In this document: positions 7,484-15,678 of the stretch, piece after piece
How the letters are laid out: every line of letters begins with the position of its first letter
How positions within the stretch are numbered: position 1 is the stretch's first letter
Source of the DNA: Desulfovibrio fairfieldensis
GTDB lineage: Bacteria; Desulfobacterota; Desulfovibrionia; Desulfovibrionales; Desulfovibrionaceae
DNA: 64,000 bases
Reading direction: 5' to 3'
Assembly: GCF_001553605.1 (NCBI RefSeq)
Contig: NZ_CP014229.1
Coordinates: 227,001 to 291,000 of the forward strand
Position numbers and translations under genes: made by a program
Notes under the pieces: generated by a model
Seen by the model: only the letters and a program-made list of their open reading frames with translations
Database searches by the model: none
What the model was told of the DNA's origin: nothing

Positions 7484-8650
7484 ATGGACAAGACGCTGAT
7501 GATTCTGGGACTGGGCGGGGTCGGCACCTACGCGGCCCATCTGGCGGGCAGGCTGCCCGGCGTCCGGGTGGCGGTGGGGGACATTCGCGCGGACCACGCC
7601 CGCCGGGTCGCCAACAGCCTGATCGCGGACAGTTATTTTCTGCAGGAATACAGGCGGTTTCCCGACGTGGCCGGCTTCGGCATCGATATGCTGGATACGG
7701 AGGCCATTGCCGAGGCCCTGGAACGCTACCGGCCGGACGTGATCTTCAATGCCACCACCTTGCTTTCCTGGTGGCATCTGCACCGCCTGCCCCATGACCT
7801 GGCGCGGCGGATTTACTACGGCGCGCCGGAGGGCTCGGGCCTTCGGCCCTGGGCGCCGGGGCACGGCGTGCTGCTCTATAATCTTATGAAGACGGTCAAA
7901 CAGGTTCTGCCCGGCGCGCATGTGGTCAACGTGTCCGGCCCGGACTATCTGCACGAGATTCTGGGCAAGGTGGGCCTGGCCCCCACGGTGGGCGTGGGCA
8001 ACGTCTCGCTTTTCGAACCCATGCTCAAGGCCGTTGTGGCCGAAAAGCGCGGTACGCGGCCCGAAGCCGTGGACATCACCCTGGTGGGGCATCACTGCAT
8101 GTGCATGCAGATTTTCCAGGAGGGAGCGCTGGCTCCCGGCATCCCCTATTATCTGAAGGTCGAGGAGAACAAAAGGGACATTACCGCCGAACTGGATGTG
8201 GATAAGGACCTCTGGGCCCGCGTGCCCGAACGCATGCCCCTGCTTTCCGAAGTCAACCAGCAGTGCGTGGCGGCCTCGGCCATGCAGGTGATCAAGGCCA
8301 TGCTCTACGACGCGGGCGCGCTGCTGCACGCGCCGGGGCCCGAAGGGCTTCCGGCGGGCTGCCCTGTATGGGTGGACGCTGCCGGCGCGCGGGCCGTGAC
8401 TCCGCCGGATCTGAGCCGGGAGGGCATGCTGGAAATCATGTACGGGGCCAACCGTTGCGAGGGCTTTGAGCCCACGGGAGCGGACGGCGCGGCCAGAGCC
8501 ACGGAGCATTGCATCCGCGTGGTGGAGGAGGTTTTCGGCATCAACTGGCGCTACAAGGAGTTCAGACCCGACACCATGCTTGAGGCCTTCAGGGAGATCA
8601 CTGACGCTTTCGCGGCCCTGCTGGAAAGAAAAGGGATCGCAACGTACTGA
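7484..8650 (+). CDS. Unassigned NAD(P)-binding Rossmann dehydrogenase, saccharopine/opine dehydrogenase-like
   Basis: Encodes 388 aa. The N-terminus MDKTLMILGLGGVGTYAA is a clear GxGxxG nucleotide-binding fold, followed by an acidic residue in GDIRAD that suggests NAD. The VNVSGPDYLHEIL...GVGN segment (about residues 147-172) recalls lactate/malate or opine dehydrogenases. The C-terminal half is not recognised. It starts 60 bases after dctM with a GAGGAGG ribosome site, so it is probably co-transcribed with the importer and acts on the imported compound or its product. The reaction is not known; a simple oxidoreductase on a 2-oxo or amino acid is the best guess. Confidence 0.6.
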   Translation: MDKTLMILGLGGVGTYAAHLAGRLPGVRVAVGDIRADHARRVANSLIADSYFLQEYRRFPDVAGFGIDMLDTEAIAEALERYRPDVIFNATTLLSWWHLHRLPHDLARRIYYGAPEGSGLRPWAPGHGVLLYNLMKTVKQVLPGAHVVNVSGPDYLHEILGKVGLAPTVGVGNVSLFEPMLKAVVAEKRGTRPEAVDITLVGHHCMCMQIFQEGALAPGIPYYLKVEENKRDITAELDVDKDLWARVPERMPLLSEVNQQCVAASAMQVIKAMLYDAGALLHAPGPEGLPAGCPVWVDAAGARAVTPPDLSREGMLEIMYGANRCEGFEPTGADGAARATEHCIRVVEEVFGINWRYKEFRPDTMLEAFREITDAFAALLERKGIATY

Positions 8651-8750
8651 ACCCGGAACGCCTCAACGGTCCCGCGCGTGGGACGCTCCGGCTCTGATCC
8701 CGCAACGGACAGGCCCTGGGGCAATTCGCCTTTGAAATACGTGCAATGCG

Positions 8751-9527
8751 CTATTGGTCGGCATGGATCTCCATGCAGGCCACGATGTCCTGCACTGTTT
8801 CCTGCAGGGGCTTGAGCATTTGCTCCACCAGCTGGCCCGCGGGACCGTAGATGGTCTGGGTGACGCTGACCGCGTAGCGGACCGGCGCGCTGCCGTTGAT
8901 GACCGGCATGGCCAGGCCTTTGAGGCCGGGGTAGAGCTCGTCGTCCATGAGGGCATAGCCCTTTTCGCGCACGGCCTGGAGATCCGCGCGCAGGCGTTCG
9001 GCGCTGTTCACCGTGCTTTCCGTGAAGGTGACGAATTCGGTGCGCTGGATATAATTTTCCAAGGCCTCGTCGGGCAGATAGGCCAGTACGGCCTTGCCCA
9101 GCGCGGAACAGTAGGCCGGAACCGTGCTTCCCACGGTCAGGAGCATATATTTGTCGTTGGCGCTCTGGACCATGTAGACGATTTCCTTGCCGTTCCACAT
9201 GCCCAGATTGCAGATGCCGTTGTTCTCTTTGTTCTTCTTTGCCAGGTTGTCCAGAAACTGCGCGACGATATTGTAAAATTCCCGCTTGGGCACCATGCCC
9301 TTGCCCAATTTGCTCAATCTGTCCGTGAGGCGGTAGCTGTTGTGCTGATCCTTGTCCACATAGCCGTGGAGCCGGAGCGTGTTGAGAAAGCGGTAGCTGG
9401 CGCTTTTCTGAATGCCCATGCGTTTTGCCACGCCGGTCACGGAAACGGTTTTTTCCTCCACCAGATATTCAAGTATTTGCAGGCCTTTTTCAAACGTCTG
9501 GACAAAAGCGTTGCTGTTCTGGGCCAT
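8751..9527 (-). CDS. IclR-family transcriptional regulator
   Basis: Encodes 258 aa. An N-terminal winged helix-turn-helix (about residues 8-70, with FEKGLQILEYLVEEKTVSVT and KSASYRFLNTLRLHGYV) is followed by a GAF-like effector domain containing the IclR hallmarks VPAYCSALGKAVLAYLP and GYALMDDELYPGL. It lies on the opposite strand between the TRAP/dehydrogenase genes and the cupin-SDR-GRE genes, the usual position of a local pathway regulator. It probably binds the 9528-9736 intergenic region and senses a small aromatic or organic acid, as family members do. Effector and sign of control are unknown. Confidence 0.9.
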   Translation of the reverse strand: MAQNSNAFVQTFEKGLQILEYLVEEKTVSVTGVAKRMGIQKSASYRFLNTLRLHGYVDKDQHNSYRLTDRLSKLGKGMVPKREFYNIVAQFLDNLAKKNKENNGICNLGMWNGKEIVYMVQSANDKYMLLTVGSTVPAYCSALGKAVLAYLPDEALENYIQRTEFVTFTESTVNSAERLRADLQAVREKGYALMDDELYPGLKGLAMPVINGSAPVRYAVSVTQTIYGPAGQLVEQMLKPLQETVQDIVACMEIHADQ

Positions 9528-9668
9528 ACTCTTCTCACAAGCAAAGTTGGACGCGGAAAATCCGCGCCGGGCGGCCGTGCCGCAAACCAGTGTCTTCGGG
9601 GCTGAAGCTCAGTTTGATTAAGGTTACTCTATTTTTTTCCCGGCGTCGACTTTTTCTTGATTCAGGGT

Positions 9669-9695
9669 TTGACAAAGGGGGAAGTAGTATATAAT
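9669..9695 (+). promoter_or_regulatory. Candidate promoter of the cupin-SDR-GRE operon
   Basis: TTGACA (9669-9674) is followed by TATAAT (9690-9695). The 15-base spacer is shorter than ideal; an overlapping AATAAT at 9693-9698 gives 18 bases. The surrounding stretch is very AT-rich compared with neighbours and lies between the divergent IclR regulator and the cupin gene, so an IclR operator probably overlaps it. Confidence 0.55.
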
Positions 9696-9736
9696 AATGG
9701 AAAAAAGTTGATAATATATGAACAAAGGATGCCGCC

Positions 9737-10096
9737 GTGAACACAATTATTCTTTTTGATCAAAGCGCGCCGGCCGGGCATTCGGAAGGGCCCGCGCCCA
9801 ATCCTGTGGACGGAGAGCCCCGCGCCAACGTCTGGCGTTGCTTCGCGCGGCCTGACGGCACGCTTGCGGCCGGCATCTGGGACTGCTCAAAGGGCAGTTT
9901 CGCCATTCCTTCCCATGCCACGGACGAGATGTGCAGCATTCTGGAGGGCGAGGCGGTCATTGAACATGCCGACGGCACGCGGGTCACGGTGCGCCCCGGC
10001 GACAGCTTTCTCATCCCCTACGGCACGCGCACAATCTGGCATGTGGCGAACTATGTCAAAAAAGCCTTTGTCTGTGCCGTGCCCGCGCGGTCCTGA
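9737..10096 (+). CDS. Single-domain cupin (EutQ/DUF861-like)
   Basis: Encodes 119 aa with a GTG start preceded by AAAGGA. The beta-barrel signatures HATDEMCSILEGEAVIEHADG and PGDSFLIPYGTRTIWHV match the two cupin motifs, with few metal-binding histidines (His in motif 1 and in TIWHV). Such small cupins can bind metabolites or act as simple isomerases, or assist pathway regulation; no function can be assigned. It opens the four-gene unit cupin-SDR-activase-GRE, so a role in handling the GRE substrate or product is inferred from position only. Confidence 0.75.
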   Translation: MNTIILFDQSAPAGHSEGPAPNPVDGEPRANVWRCFARPDGTLAAGIWDCSKGSFAIPSHATDEMCSILEGEAVIEHADGTRVTVRPGDSFLIPYGTRTIWHVANYVKKAFVCAVPARS

Positions 10097-10167
10097 AGAG
10101 GATCAATTCCGAGGACGGGCGTGGGCGCGGCGAAAAAATTTCAGCATGCAGCAACGTGGAGGCGGAT

Positions 10168-10971
10168 ATGAAAGAAACTCCTGTAGCCGTGGTGACCGGA
10201 GGGAGCCGGGGAATAGGCAAGGCCGTGGCCCGCGAGCTCGCGGGCTGGGGATACCGGCTGGTGCTTGTGGCGCACAGCCGGGAAAACCTGGAAGCGGCCC
10301 GCGCGGAGCTGGCCGCGCAACGCTCCCTGGCCGGGGCGGACCTGCCGGACATTGAGGCCGTGGACCTGGCCGACGCCGAAGCCGTGCGTCTCGCCGCCGC
10401 GGCCATTGCCGCCCGGCACGGCCGTGTGGATCTGCTCTTCAACGGGGCGGGCATCAGCATCCCCGGCAGCTTTGACCTGGACGAGGCCGTTTTCAGCCGA
10501 CTTCTGGCGGTCAATCTGCGCGCGCCCTTTCTGTTCATGCGCGAGATCATCCCGGTGATGCTCAAGCAGGGACAAGGGCGGATCATCAATGTGGCCTCGC
10601 GCAACGGCAAGGTGGCCGTGGCCGGGCTGGGGGGCTATTCGGCCTCCAAGTTCGGGCTCATGGGCCTGGGAGAGTCCGCCTACCGGGAGCTTTCGGCCGG
10701 GGGCATAAGCGTGACCACCATCTGCCCCGGCTGGGTCAATACGGATATGGCCGCGGGCGAGGGCGCCTCCCTGGCGCCGGAAAAGATGATCCAGCCCGAG
10801 GACATCGCCTGCACCGTGCGCTGGCTGCTTTCCCTGGGGACTTCCGTGCGGGTCATGGACGTGCTTCTGGAGTGCGCCGGGGACGTGGAGCGCCGGGCCA
10901 GCGTGGAACTGGCCAAGCTGTATGCCCTGCGGGACCGGCACCGGGAAGAGTTCGACAACCTTGTTCTGTAG
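10168..10971 (+). CDS. Short-chain dehydrogenase/reductase (SDR)
   Basis: Encodes 267 aa of the classical SDR family: TGGSRGIGKAVA cofactor loop, NGAG, catalytic Ser in INVAS, and YSASK carrying the Tyr and Lys. The residues after the second strand (VAHSREN) suggest NADP or NAD cannot be decided. The ATG at 10168 was chosen because GGAGG lies six bases upstream; a GTG 12 bases earlier is possible. It sits between the cupin and the GRE activase, eight bases from the latter. It probably reduces an aldehyde or ketone released by the GRE, or oxidises the alcohol that forms the GRE substrate. Sulfoacetaldehyde reductases of sulfonate pathways are one precedent for SDR enzymes next to a GRE. Confidence 0.85.
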   Translation: MKETPVAVVTGGSRGIGKAVARELAGWGYRLVLVAHSRENLEAARAELAAQRSLAGADLPDIEAVDLADAEAVRLAAAAIAARHGRVDLLFNGAGISIPGSFDLDEAVFSRLLAVNLRAPFLFMREIIPVMLKQGQGRIINVASRNGKVAVAGLGGYSASKFGLMGLGESAYRELSAGGISVTTICPGWVNTDMAAGEGASLAPEKMIQPEDIACTVRWLLSLGTSVRVMDVLLECAGDVERRASVELAKLYALRDRHREEFDNLVL

Positions 10972-10979
10972 GCGCGGCC

Positions 10980-11900
10980 ATGAAAGCCCTGATTGAAAAT
11001 ATCCAGCACTACAGCCTGCATGACGGGCCGGGCATCCGGACCACGGTTTTTTTCAAGGGCTGCCCTCTGCGTTGCCGCTGGTGCTCCAACCCCACCACCC
11101 AGAATCCTGGGCGGGAGCTGCTGCAAAAGAGAAACGATTGCCTGGGCTGCGGCCGCTGCGCGGATCTCTGCCCGCGCGGGGCCATACGCGCGGAGTCCGG
11201 CCCGCCGCGTCTCGACCGGGCCCTGTGCGACGCCTGCGGCCGATGCGCCGGAACCTGTCCCGGCAAAGCCCTGCTTATGGCCGGGCGCGAATACAGCCTG
11301 GACGAGGTCCTTGTGCGCATCAAGAAGGATATGCTTTTTTACCGCAATTCCGGCGGCGGGGTCACCCTTTCCGGCGGGGAGGTCCTGTCGCAGCACGCGT
11401 TTGCCGTGGAACTGTGCGGCCGCTGCGCCGCTCTGGGCATCCATACGGCCATCGAGACCTCGGGTTTCGCTCCCTATGAGCATTTCAGGGCCCTGGCCCT
11501 GGCCGCGGACGTGATTTTTTACGACATCAAGCATCTGGACCCCGTGCGGCACAGGCGGCTCACCGGGCAGGACAACCGCCTGATCCTGGAGAATCTGGCG
11601 CATTTTCTGGCCGAGACGGGCAAGCCGGTGCATGTCCGCCTGCCCCTGGTGCCGGGCCTGAACGACGATGCCGCGCATCTCGAAGCCTACGGCGCGTATC
11701 TGGGCGGCCTGCCCGGCGGCCCGGAAACAGTGGATCTGGAGGTTTTGCCCTACCACCGCCTGGGCAAGGACAAATATGCCATGCTCGGCCGGGAGTACGG
11801 CCTCGGGGATACGCCGCCCATGCCCCGTGACGAGGCGGAGGCGGCCGTGCGGCGGCTGCGCGGCCGCGCCGGGGGATTGAAGATTTTTTGCGCCGCCTGA
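10980..11900 (+). CDS. Glycyl radical enzyme activase (radical SAM)
   Basis: Encodes 306 aa of the PflA-like activase family. FFKGCPLRCRWC contains the CxxxCxxC that binds the SAM-cleaving [4Fe-4S] cluster. Two further clusters are encoded between residues 55 and 100 (CLGCGRCADLCPRG and CDACGRCAGTCPGK), a ferredoxin-like insert typical of activases for GRE eliminases but absent from PflA itself. GGGVTLSGGEVL and IETSGFAP are standard radical SAM motifs. The start MKALIENIQH directly follows the SDR gene. It installs the glycyl radical on Gly770 of the next gene's product. Confidence 0.95.
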   Translation: MKALIENIQHYSLHDGPGIRTTVFFKGCPLRCRWCSNPTTQNPGRELLQKRNDCLGCGRCADLCPRGAIRAESGPPRLDRALCDACGRCAGTCPGKALLMAGREYSLDEVLVRIKKDMLFYRNSGGGVTLSGGEVLSQHAFAVELCGRCAALGIHTAIETSGFAPYEHFRALALAADVIFYDIKHLDPVRHRRLTGQDNRLILENLAHFLAETGKPVHVRLPLVPGLNDDAAHLEAYGAYLGGLPGGPETVDLEVLPYHRLGKDKYAMLGREYGLGDTPPMPRDEAEAAVRRLRGRAGGLKIFCAA

Positions 11901-11951
11901 TATTCGGGGGCGGCGCGCCCTGCATTTTTACTTCCGTTAAGGAGATCGACC

Positions 11952-14336
11952 ATGTCACTCACCAAGGAAGCACGCTTGGAACGGATCGGGCGGCTCAAGA
12001 GCCAGTTTTTCTCCCACAGGCCCGGCGTCTGCATTGAAGGGGCCCTGTCCAAGACGCGGATTTTCAAGGCCACGGAAAGCGAACCCATGATCATCCGCAG
12101 AGCCGTGGCCTTCAAGGAGCACTGTGCCACAAAAACCATCACCATCCAGCCTGACGAACTCATTGTGGGCAATGCCGGGGCCGTGGCGCGGAGCATCCAC
12201 GTCAATCCGGAGCTGTCCAACAATTGGTTTTACGATGAACTGGACACCATGAGCACTCGTCCTCAGGATCCTTACCAGATCAGCGAGGAGCAGAAAAAAT
12301 GCTACCGGGAGGAGGTGTACCCCTACTGGCGGGGCAAGACCCTGCGGGATTTCTGGAATGCCAGGGCCCCGGAGGACGTGCGCGAAATGGTGGCCGTGGG
12401 CGGCGTGTGCGATAATGACGTCAAGATCGAATGCGTGCCGGGGGACATGGTGCCCGCCCTGCCGCAGCTGATCCTGCCCCTGGGTTTTGACGGCATCAGA
12501 CGCCGGGCCGAGGAAAAGCTGGCCGAACTGGACTTCAATACGATCGAAAATTTCTCCCGGCGGGATTTCTGGCGTTCGGTGATTATCTGCTGCGAAGGCT
12601 TTTCCATTCTTTGCGAGCGCCACGCCCGGGAAGCCCAAGCGCAGATGTCCGGAGCCGGGCCAAAACGCCGTGCGGATCTTGAGCGCATCGCGCGGGTCTG
12701 CGCGCACCTGGCCCACAACCCGCCGGAAACCCTGCATCAGGCGCTGCAAATGGTCTATTTCGTCTTTGTGGGCCTGTTCATCGAGGGCAACGCGGGCGGG
12801 TATTCCCCCGGCCTGCTGGACCAGTATCTGCTGCCTTTCTATGAAAAAGACCGGCAGCGGGGCCTCTGCGACGAGGAAGCCCTGGAAATCATCGAATGCC
12901 TGTGGGTCAAGATGGGCGAGCAGATCTGGTACTGGAACGAGCCCGCCGCCAGGCATTATTCCGGCTTCTGCGCCTTCCAGAACATCGCGCTGGGCGGCCT
13001 GGACACCCACGGCCGGGACGCGGTCAATACGCTGACCTATCTCATGCTTCAGGCGAGCATCGACGTCCGGATGGTCCAACCCTCCCTGTCCGTGCGCATC
13101 AGCAAGAAGAATCCGGAAGAATTCTTTCTGAAAGTGGCCGAACTGGTACAGACGGGCTCCGGCTTTCCGGCGGTCTTCAGCGACGATGTGGGCTACAAGA
13201 TGTTGCTTAAGAAGGGCATTCCCGCCCACCTGGCGCGGGATTGGGCCCCCATCGGCTGCGTGGAGGCGCAACTGGCCGGGCGGCATTACCAGTGGAGTTC
13301 GGCGGGGCACTACAACCTGGGCAGCGCCGTGGAGTTCACCCTGACCAACGGCGTACATCTGAAAAGCGGCAAGCGGCTCGGCCCGGAAACGGGCGACGCG
13401 GCGGAATTCAAGACCTACGAGGAATTCAGGTCCGCTCTCCATGCCCAACTGCGTCATTTGCTGCGCCGGTTCTCCATCTCCCAGAACGTGTTGGAGGAGC
13501 TGCACTACCAGTACCTGCCCAATCCTGTGGCTTCCATGTTCACCCTGGGCTGCCTGGAAAGCGGGCGGGATCTCACCCACGGCGGCGCGGAATTCAACAC
13601 CGGGCCGGGCATGAACGGCAATGGCGTGGGCGATTTCGTGGATTCCGTGGCCGCGGTGAAAAAGATCGTCTTTGAGGAACAGCGTTTCGGCATGGCCGAA
13701 CTGGTGGCGGCCGTCAAGGCCGACTTCCGGGGCTATGAGGGCATCCGGCGCATCCTGGAGGAGGACGCGCCCAAGTGGGGCAACAACGACGACGAAGCCG
13801 ATGCCGTGATGATCGAACTGTGCGGCGTCATCATCAACGAGATTGATTCCTACCGGGGCAAGCTCGGCAATCACAAGCTGCCCGCCCTGTATCCGGTTTC
13901 CTCCAATGTGCCGCAGGGCATGGCCGTGGCGGCCCTGCCCTCGGGACGCAGGGCCTGGCGGCCCCTGGCCGACGGCTGCTCTCCCTCCCAGGGGCAGGAT
14001 CGTCTGGGCCCCACGGCCATCTTGCAGTCTCTGGGCAAAATGCCGCACGAAAGCATCGACGGCGGCACGCTGCTGAACATCAAGCTCACGCCGCAGGTGC
14101 TGGCCGGTCCGGAGGGCAGGAAGCGTCTTTCCGCCTTTTTGAAGACCTTTCTGGACCTGGACATCTTCCACGTGCAGTTCAATGTGGTCAGCCATGAGGT
14201 CTTGCGCTGCGCCCAGGCCCGGCCCGAGGACTACAAGAGCCTGCTGGTGCGCGTGGCCGGGTACAGCGCCTATTTCGTGGAGTTGAGCCGCGAAATCCAG
14301 GAGGATATCTTGAGCCGTACCGCGCACGAACTTTAG
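11952..14336 (+). CDS. Glycyl radical enzyme, eliminase/lyase type, substrate unknown
   Basis: Encodes 794 aa with a full PFL-like domain. The C-terminal radical loop reads RVAGYSAYF with Gly770. The thiyl residue is Cys436 in APIGCVEAQ, and Glu438 two residues on is the general base expected in GRE dehydratases and C-N/C-S lyases; true pyruvate formate-lyase has Cys-Cys instead. After GCVE the sequence continues LAGRHYQWSSAG, closest by eye to choline TMA-lyase-type enzymes, but Ala439 replaces the common Pro and His453 stands where an active-site Tyr is expected. TAAGGAGATCG precedes the ATG. The activase lies directly upstream and a TRAP importer is in the same locus. Isethionate or DHPS-like sulfonate cleavage is plausible but unproven; the substrate cannot be read from sequence. 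Confidence 0.9.
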   Translation: MSLTKEARLERIGRLKSQFFSHRPGVCIEGALSKTRIFKATESEPMIIRRAVAFKEHCATKTITIQPDELIVGNAGAVARSIHVNPELSNNWFYDELDTMSTRPQDPYQISEEQKKCYREEVYPYWRGKTLRDFWNARAPEDVREMVAVGGVCDNDVKIECVPGDMVPALPQLILPLGFDGIRRRAEEKLAELDFNTIENFSRRDFWRSVIICCEGFSILCERHAREAQAQMSGAGPKRRADLERIARVCAHLAHNPPETLHQALQMVYFVFVGLFIEGNAGGYSPGLLDQYLLPFYEKDRQRGLCDEEALEIIECLWVKMGEQIWYWNEPAARHYSGFCAFQNIALGGLDTHGRDAVNTLTYLMLQASIDVRMVQPSLSVRISKKNPEEFFLKVAELVQTGSGFPAVFSDDVGYKMLLKKGIPAHLARDWAPIGCVEAQLAGRHYQWSSAGHYNLGSAVEFTLTNGVHLKSGKRLGPETGDAAEFKTYEEFRSALHAQLRHLLRRFSISQNVLEELHYQYLPNPVASMFTLGCLESGRDLTHGGAEFNTGPGMNGNGVGDFVDSVAAVKKIVFEEQRFGMAELVAAVKADFRGYEGIRRILEEDAPKWGNNDDEADAVMIELCGVIINEIDSYRGKLGNHKLPALYPVSSNVPQGMAVAALPSGRRAWRPLADGCSPSQGQDRLGPTAILQSLGKMPHESIDGGTLLNIKLTPQVLAGPEGRKRLSAFLKTFLDLDIFHVQFNVVSHEVLRCAQARPEDYKSLLVRVAGYSAYFVELSREIQEDILSRTAHEL

Positions 14337-14462
14337 GAGCTGTTTCTAAATTGTCCTTTCGGGCTCGCCCCGTGCGAAGGCCGAATATGTTTGAATATAC
14401 TCCCTCCGCCCAGGGCTCGCTTCCTTGGCAGAGAGCGAAAATCCTAATTTAGAAACAGCTCC
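14336..14462. repeat. 127-bp element with 17-bp terminal inverted repeats
   Basis: Perfect arms GGAGCTGTTTCTAAATT (14336-14352) and its complement (14446-14462) enclose a 93-bp core. The left arm begins on the last base of the GRE stop codon. The core segment near 14388-14445, read on the minus strand, resembles a second intergenic stretch at 22012-22072. It has no coding capacity. It may be a MITE-like dispersed repeat, and as RNA a long hairpin that ends or stabilises GRE transcripts. Confidence 0.65.
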
Positions 14463-14549
14463 AAGAGACTGTTAATACTATAGAATCTCGCGACCATATG
14501 TTTTTCGCGGTCCGTTTCCGGCAGGAGCGGACCGCAGGAGAGAAAGATC

Positions 14550-15599
14550 ATGCAGTTTGTCCGCCCGCTGTGGGCCTGTCTGGCGATTTCCTGTCTCCTG
14601 ATTTCCGCGGCGCCCGCGCAATCCGCGGATCATGCGCGGCCCGCGCCTCTGCGCACCGCCTGGCTGGCTGAATTCGAGGCTTTTGCGGCCTGGTACGCCC
14701 ATGACCGCCAATGGGACCGGGAAAACAACCCGGCCGTGGAACTCCGTCCTTTTCCCACCGGCAGGCTGCTGGTGGACAATATGCACGCCTACGGCTGGAA
14801 TCTGGCGGCCTGCGGCGGCGTGCCCGCCCTGCGCGCCCTGCTGCGCAAGGATGTCTATGTGGTGGGCGTCGGCACGGAGGAGGCCGCGTCCAACGCCGTG
14901 TACGCGCGCGCATCCAGTCCCCTGGCGCGGCTGAACGGCGGCGGGGCGGCGCGCTATTTGCGCGGCAAAACAGTGCTCTGTCCCCTGGGCACCAGCGCGC
15001 ACCAGCTTTTGCTGGCCTGGCTGGACGGCATGGGCCTGCGGGACACGGATGTGACCATTGTGGACGTCGAGCCCGACGAGGCTGTGCGGGCCCTGGCCAA
15101 GGGCCTGGGCGAAGCGGCGGCCCTCTGGGCTCCGGCGACCTATGCGGCGGAAGAGCTCGGTCTGTTCAGGCTCACGGACGGGCGGAAAAGCGGCATCGCG
15201 CAGCCCGTGCTGCTGCTCGCGGAGCGCGGCTATGCCGATAAGCACCCGGAACGGATCACGGCCTATCTGCGCAGCTATCTGCAAGCCGTCGAGAGCTTCG
15301 GGAAGATGCCCGTGGAAGAACTCGCGCTTCTGTACCAGCGCTTCCAGCGGGAGTTTGCCGGTAAGGCCCTGTCCGCCGCCAACGCCCGCCGGGAGCTGGA
15401 AACGCACCTGCTTTTCCCCCTGGAAAAGCAGAAGGCGCTTTTGGGCGGCGTGGAGGCCGACGCCGCGCGGCCTGAAGGGCCGTTGCGGGACTGGCTGAAA
15501 GACGTGATCGCCTTTCACAAAAAAACCGGAGCGCTCAGCAGCAGGGAGGCTGGAGAGCTGGAAAGCCTGCCCCTCGTAACGCCCCGTTTTTTACCCTGA
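14550..15599 (+). CDS. ABC-type NitT/TauT-family periplasmic binding protein
   Basis: Encodes 349 aa with a Sec signal (MQFVRPLWACLAISCLLISA, cleavage near AQSA-D). The body resembles SsuA/TauA/NitT-like SBP2 proteins: LRTAWLAEFEAFAAWYA strand, a GRLLVDNMHAYGWNLAACGG region and GKTVLCPLGTSAHQLLLAWL. No cognate permease or ATPase gene follows, so it would need components encoded elsewhere or act as a sensor partner. It follows the GRE after a repeat and ends at a terminator-like hairpin. TauA/SsuA kinship is compatible with sulfonate ligands but does not prove it. Confidence 0.75.
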   Translation: MQFVRPLWACLAISCLLISAAPAQSADHARPAPLRTAWLAEFEAFAAWYAHDRQWDRENNPAVELRPFPTGRLLVDNMHAYGWNLAACGGVPALRALLRKDVYVVGVGTEEAASNAVYARASSPLARLNGGGAARYLRGKTVLCPLGTSAHQLLLAWLDGMGLRDTDVTIVDVEPDEAVRALAKGLGEAAALWAPATYAAEELGLFRLTDGRKSGIAQPVLLLAERGYADKHPERITAYLRSYLQAVESFGKMPVEELALLYQRFQREFAGKALSAANARRELETHLLFPLEKQKALLGGVEADAARPEGPLRDWLKDVIAFHKKTGALSSREAGELESLPLVTPRFLP

Positions 15600-15628
15600 C
15601 GATGTTCCCACAGGCCCTCCCGGCCGCT

Positions 15629-15672
15629 CCCCGCCGCGCGGCCAGCCTCATCCTCCGACCGCGCGGCGGGGG
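15629..15672. terminator. GC-rich hairpin between convergent genes
   Basis: A 13-bp perfect stem (15629-15641 with 15659-15671) with a 17-base loop lies between the binding-protein gene and the convergent B3/B4 gene. CTTT follows on the plus strand; the T-tract is weak. Confidence 0.5.
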
Positions 15673-15678
15673 CTTTGC

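Noticed and set aside
11955..14327. Minus-strand frame of 790 codons opposite the GRE
   Set aside because: Shadow of the GRE gene; no domain and no operon context.
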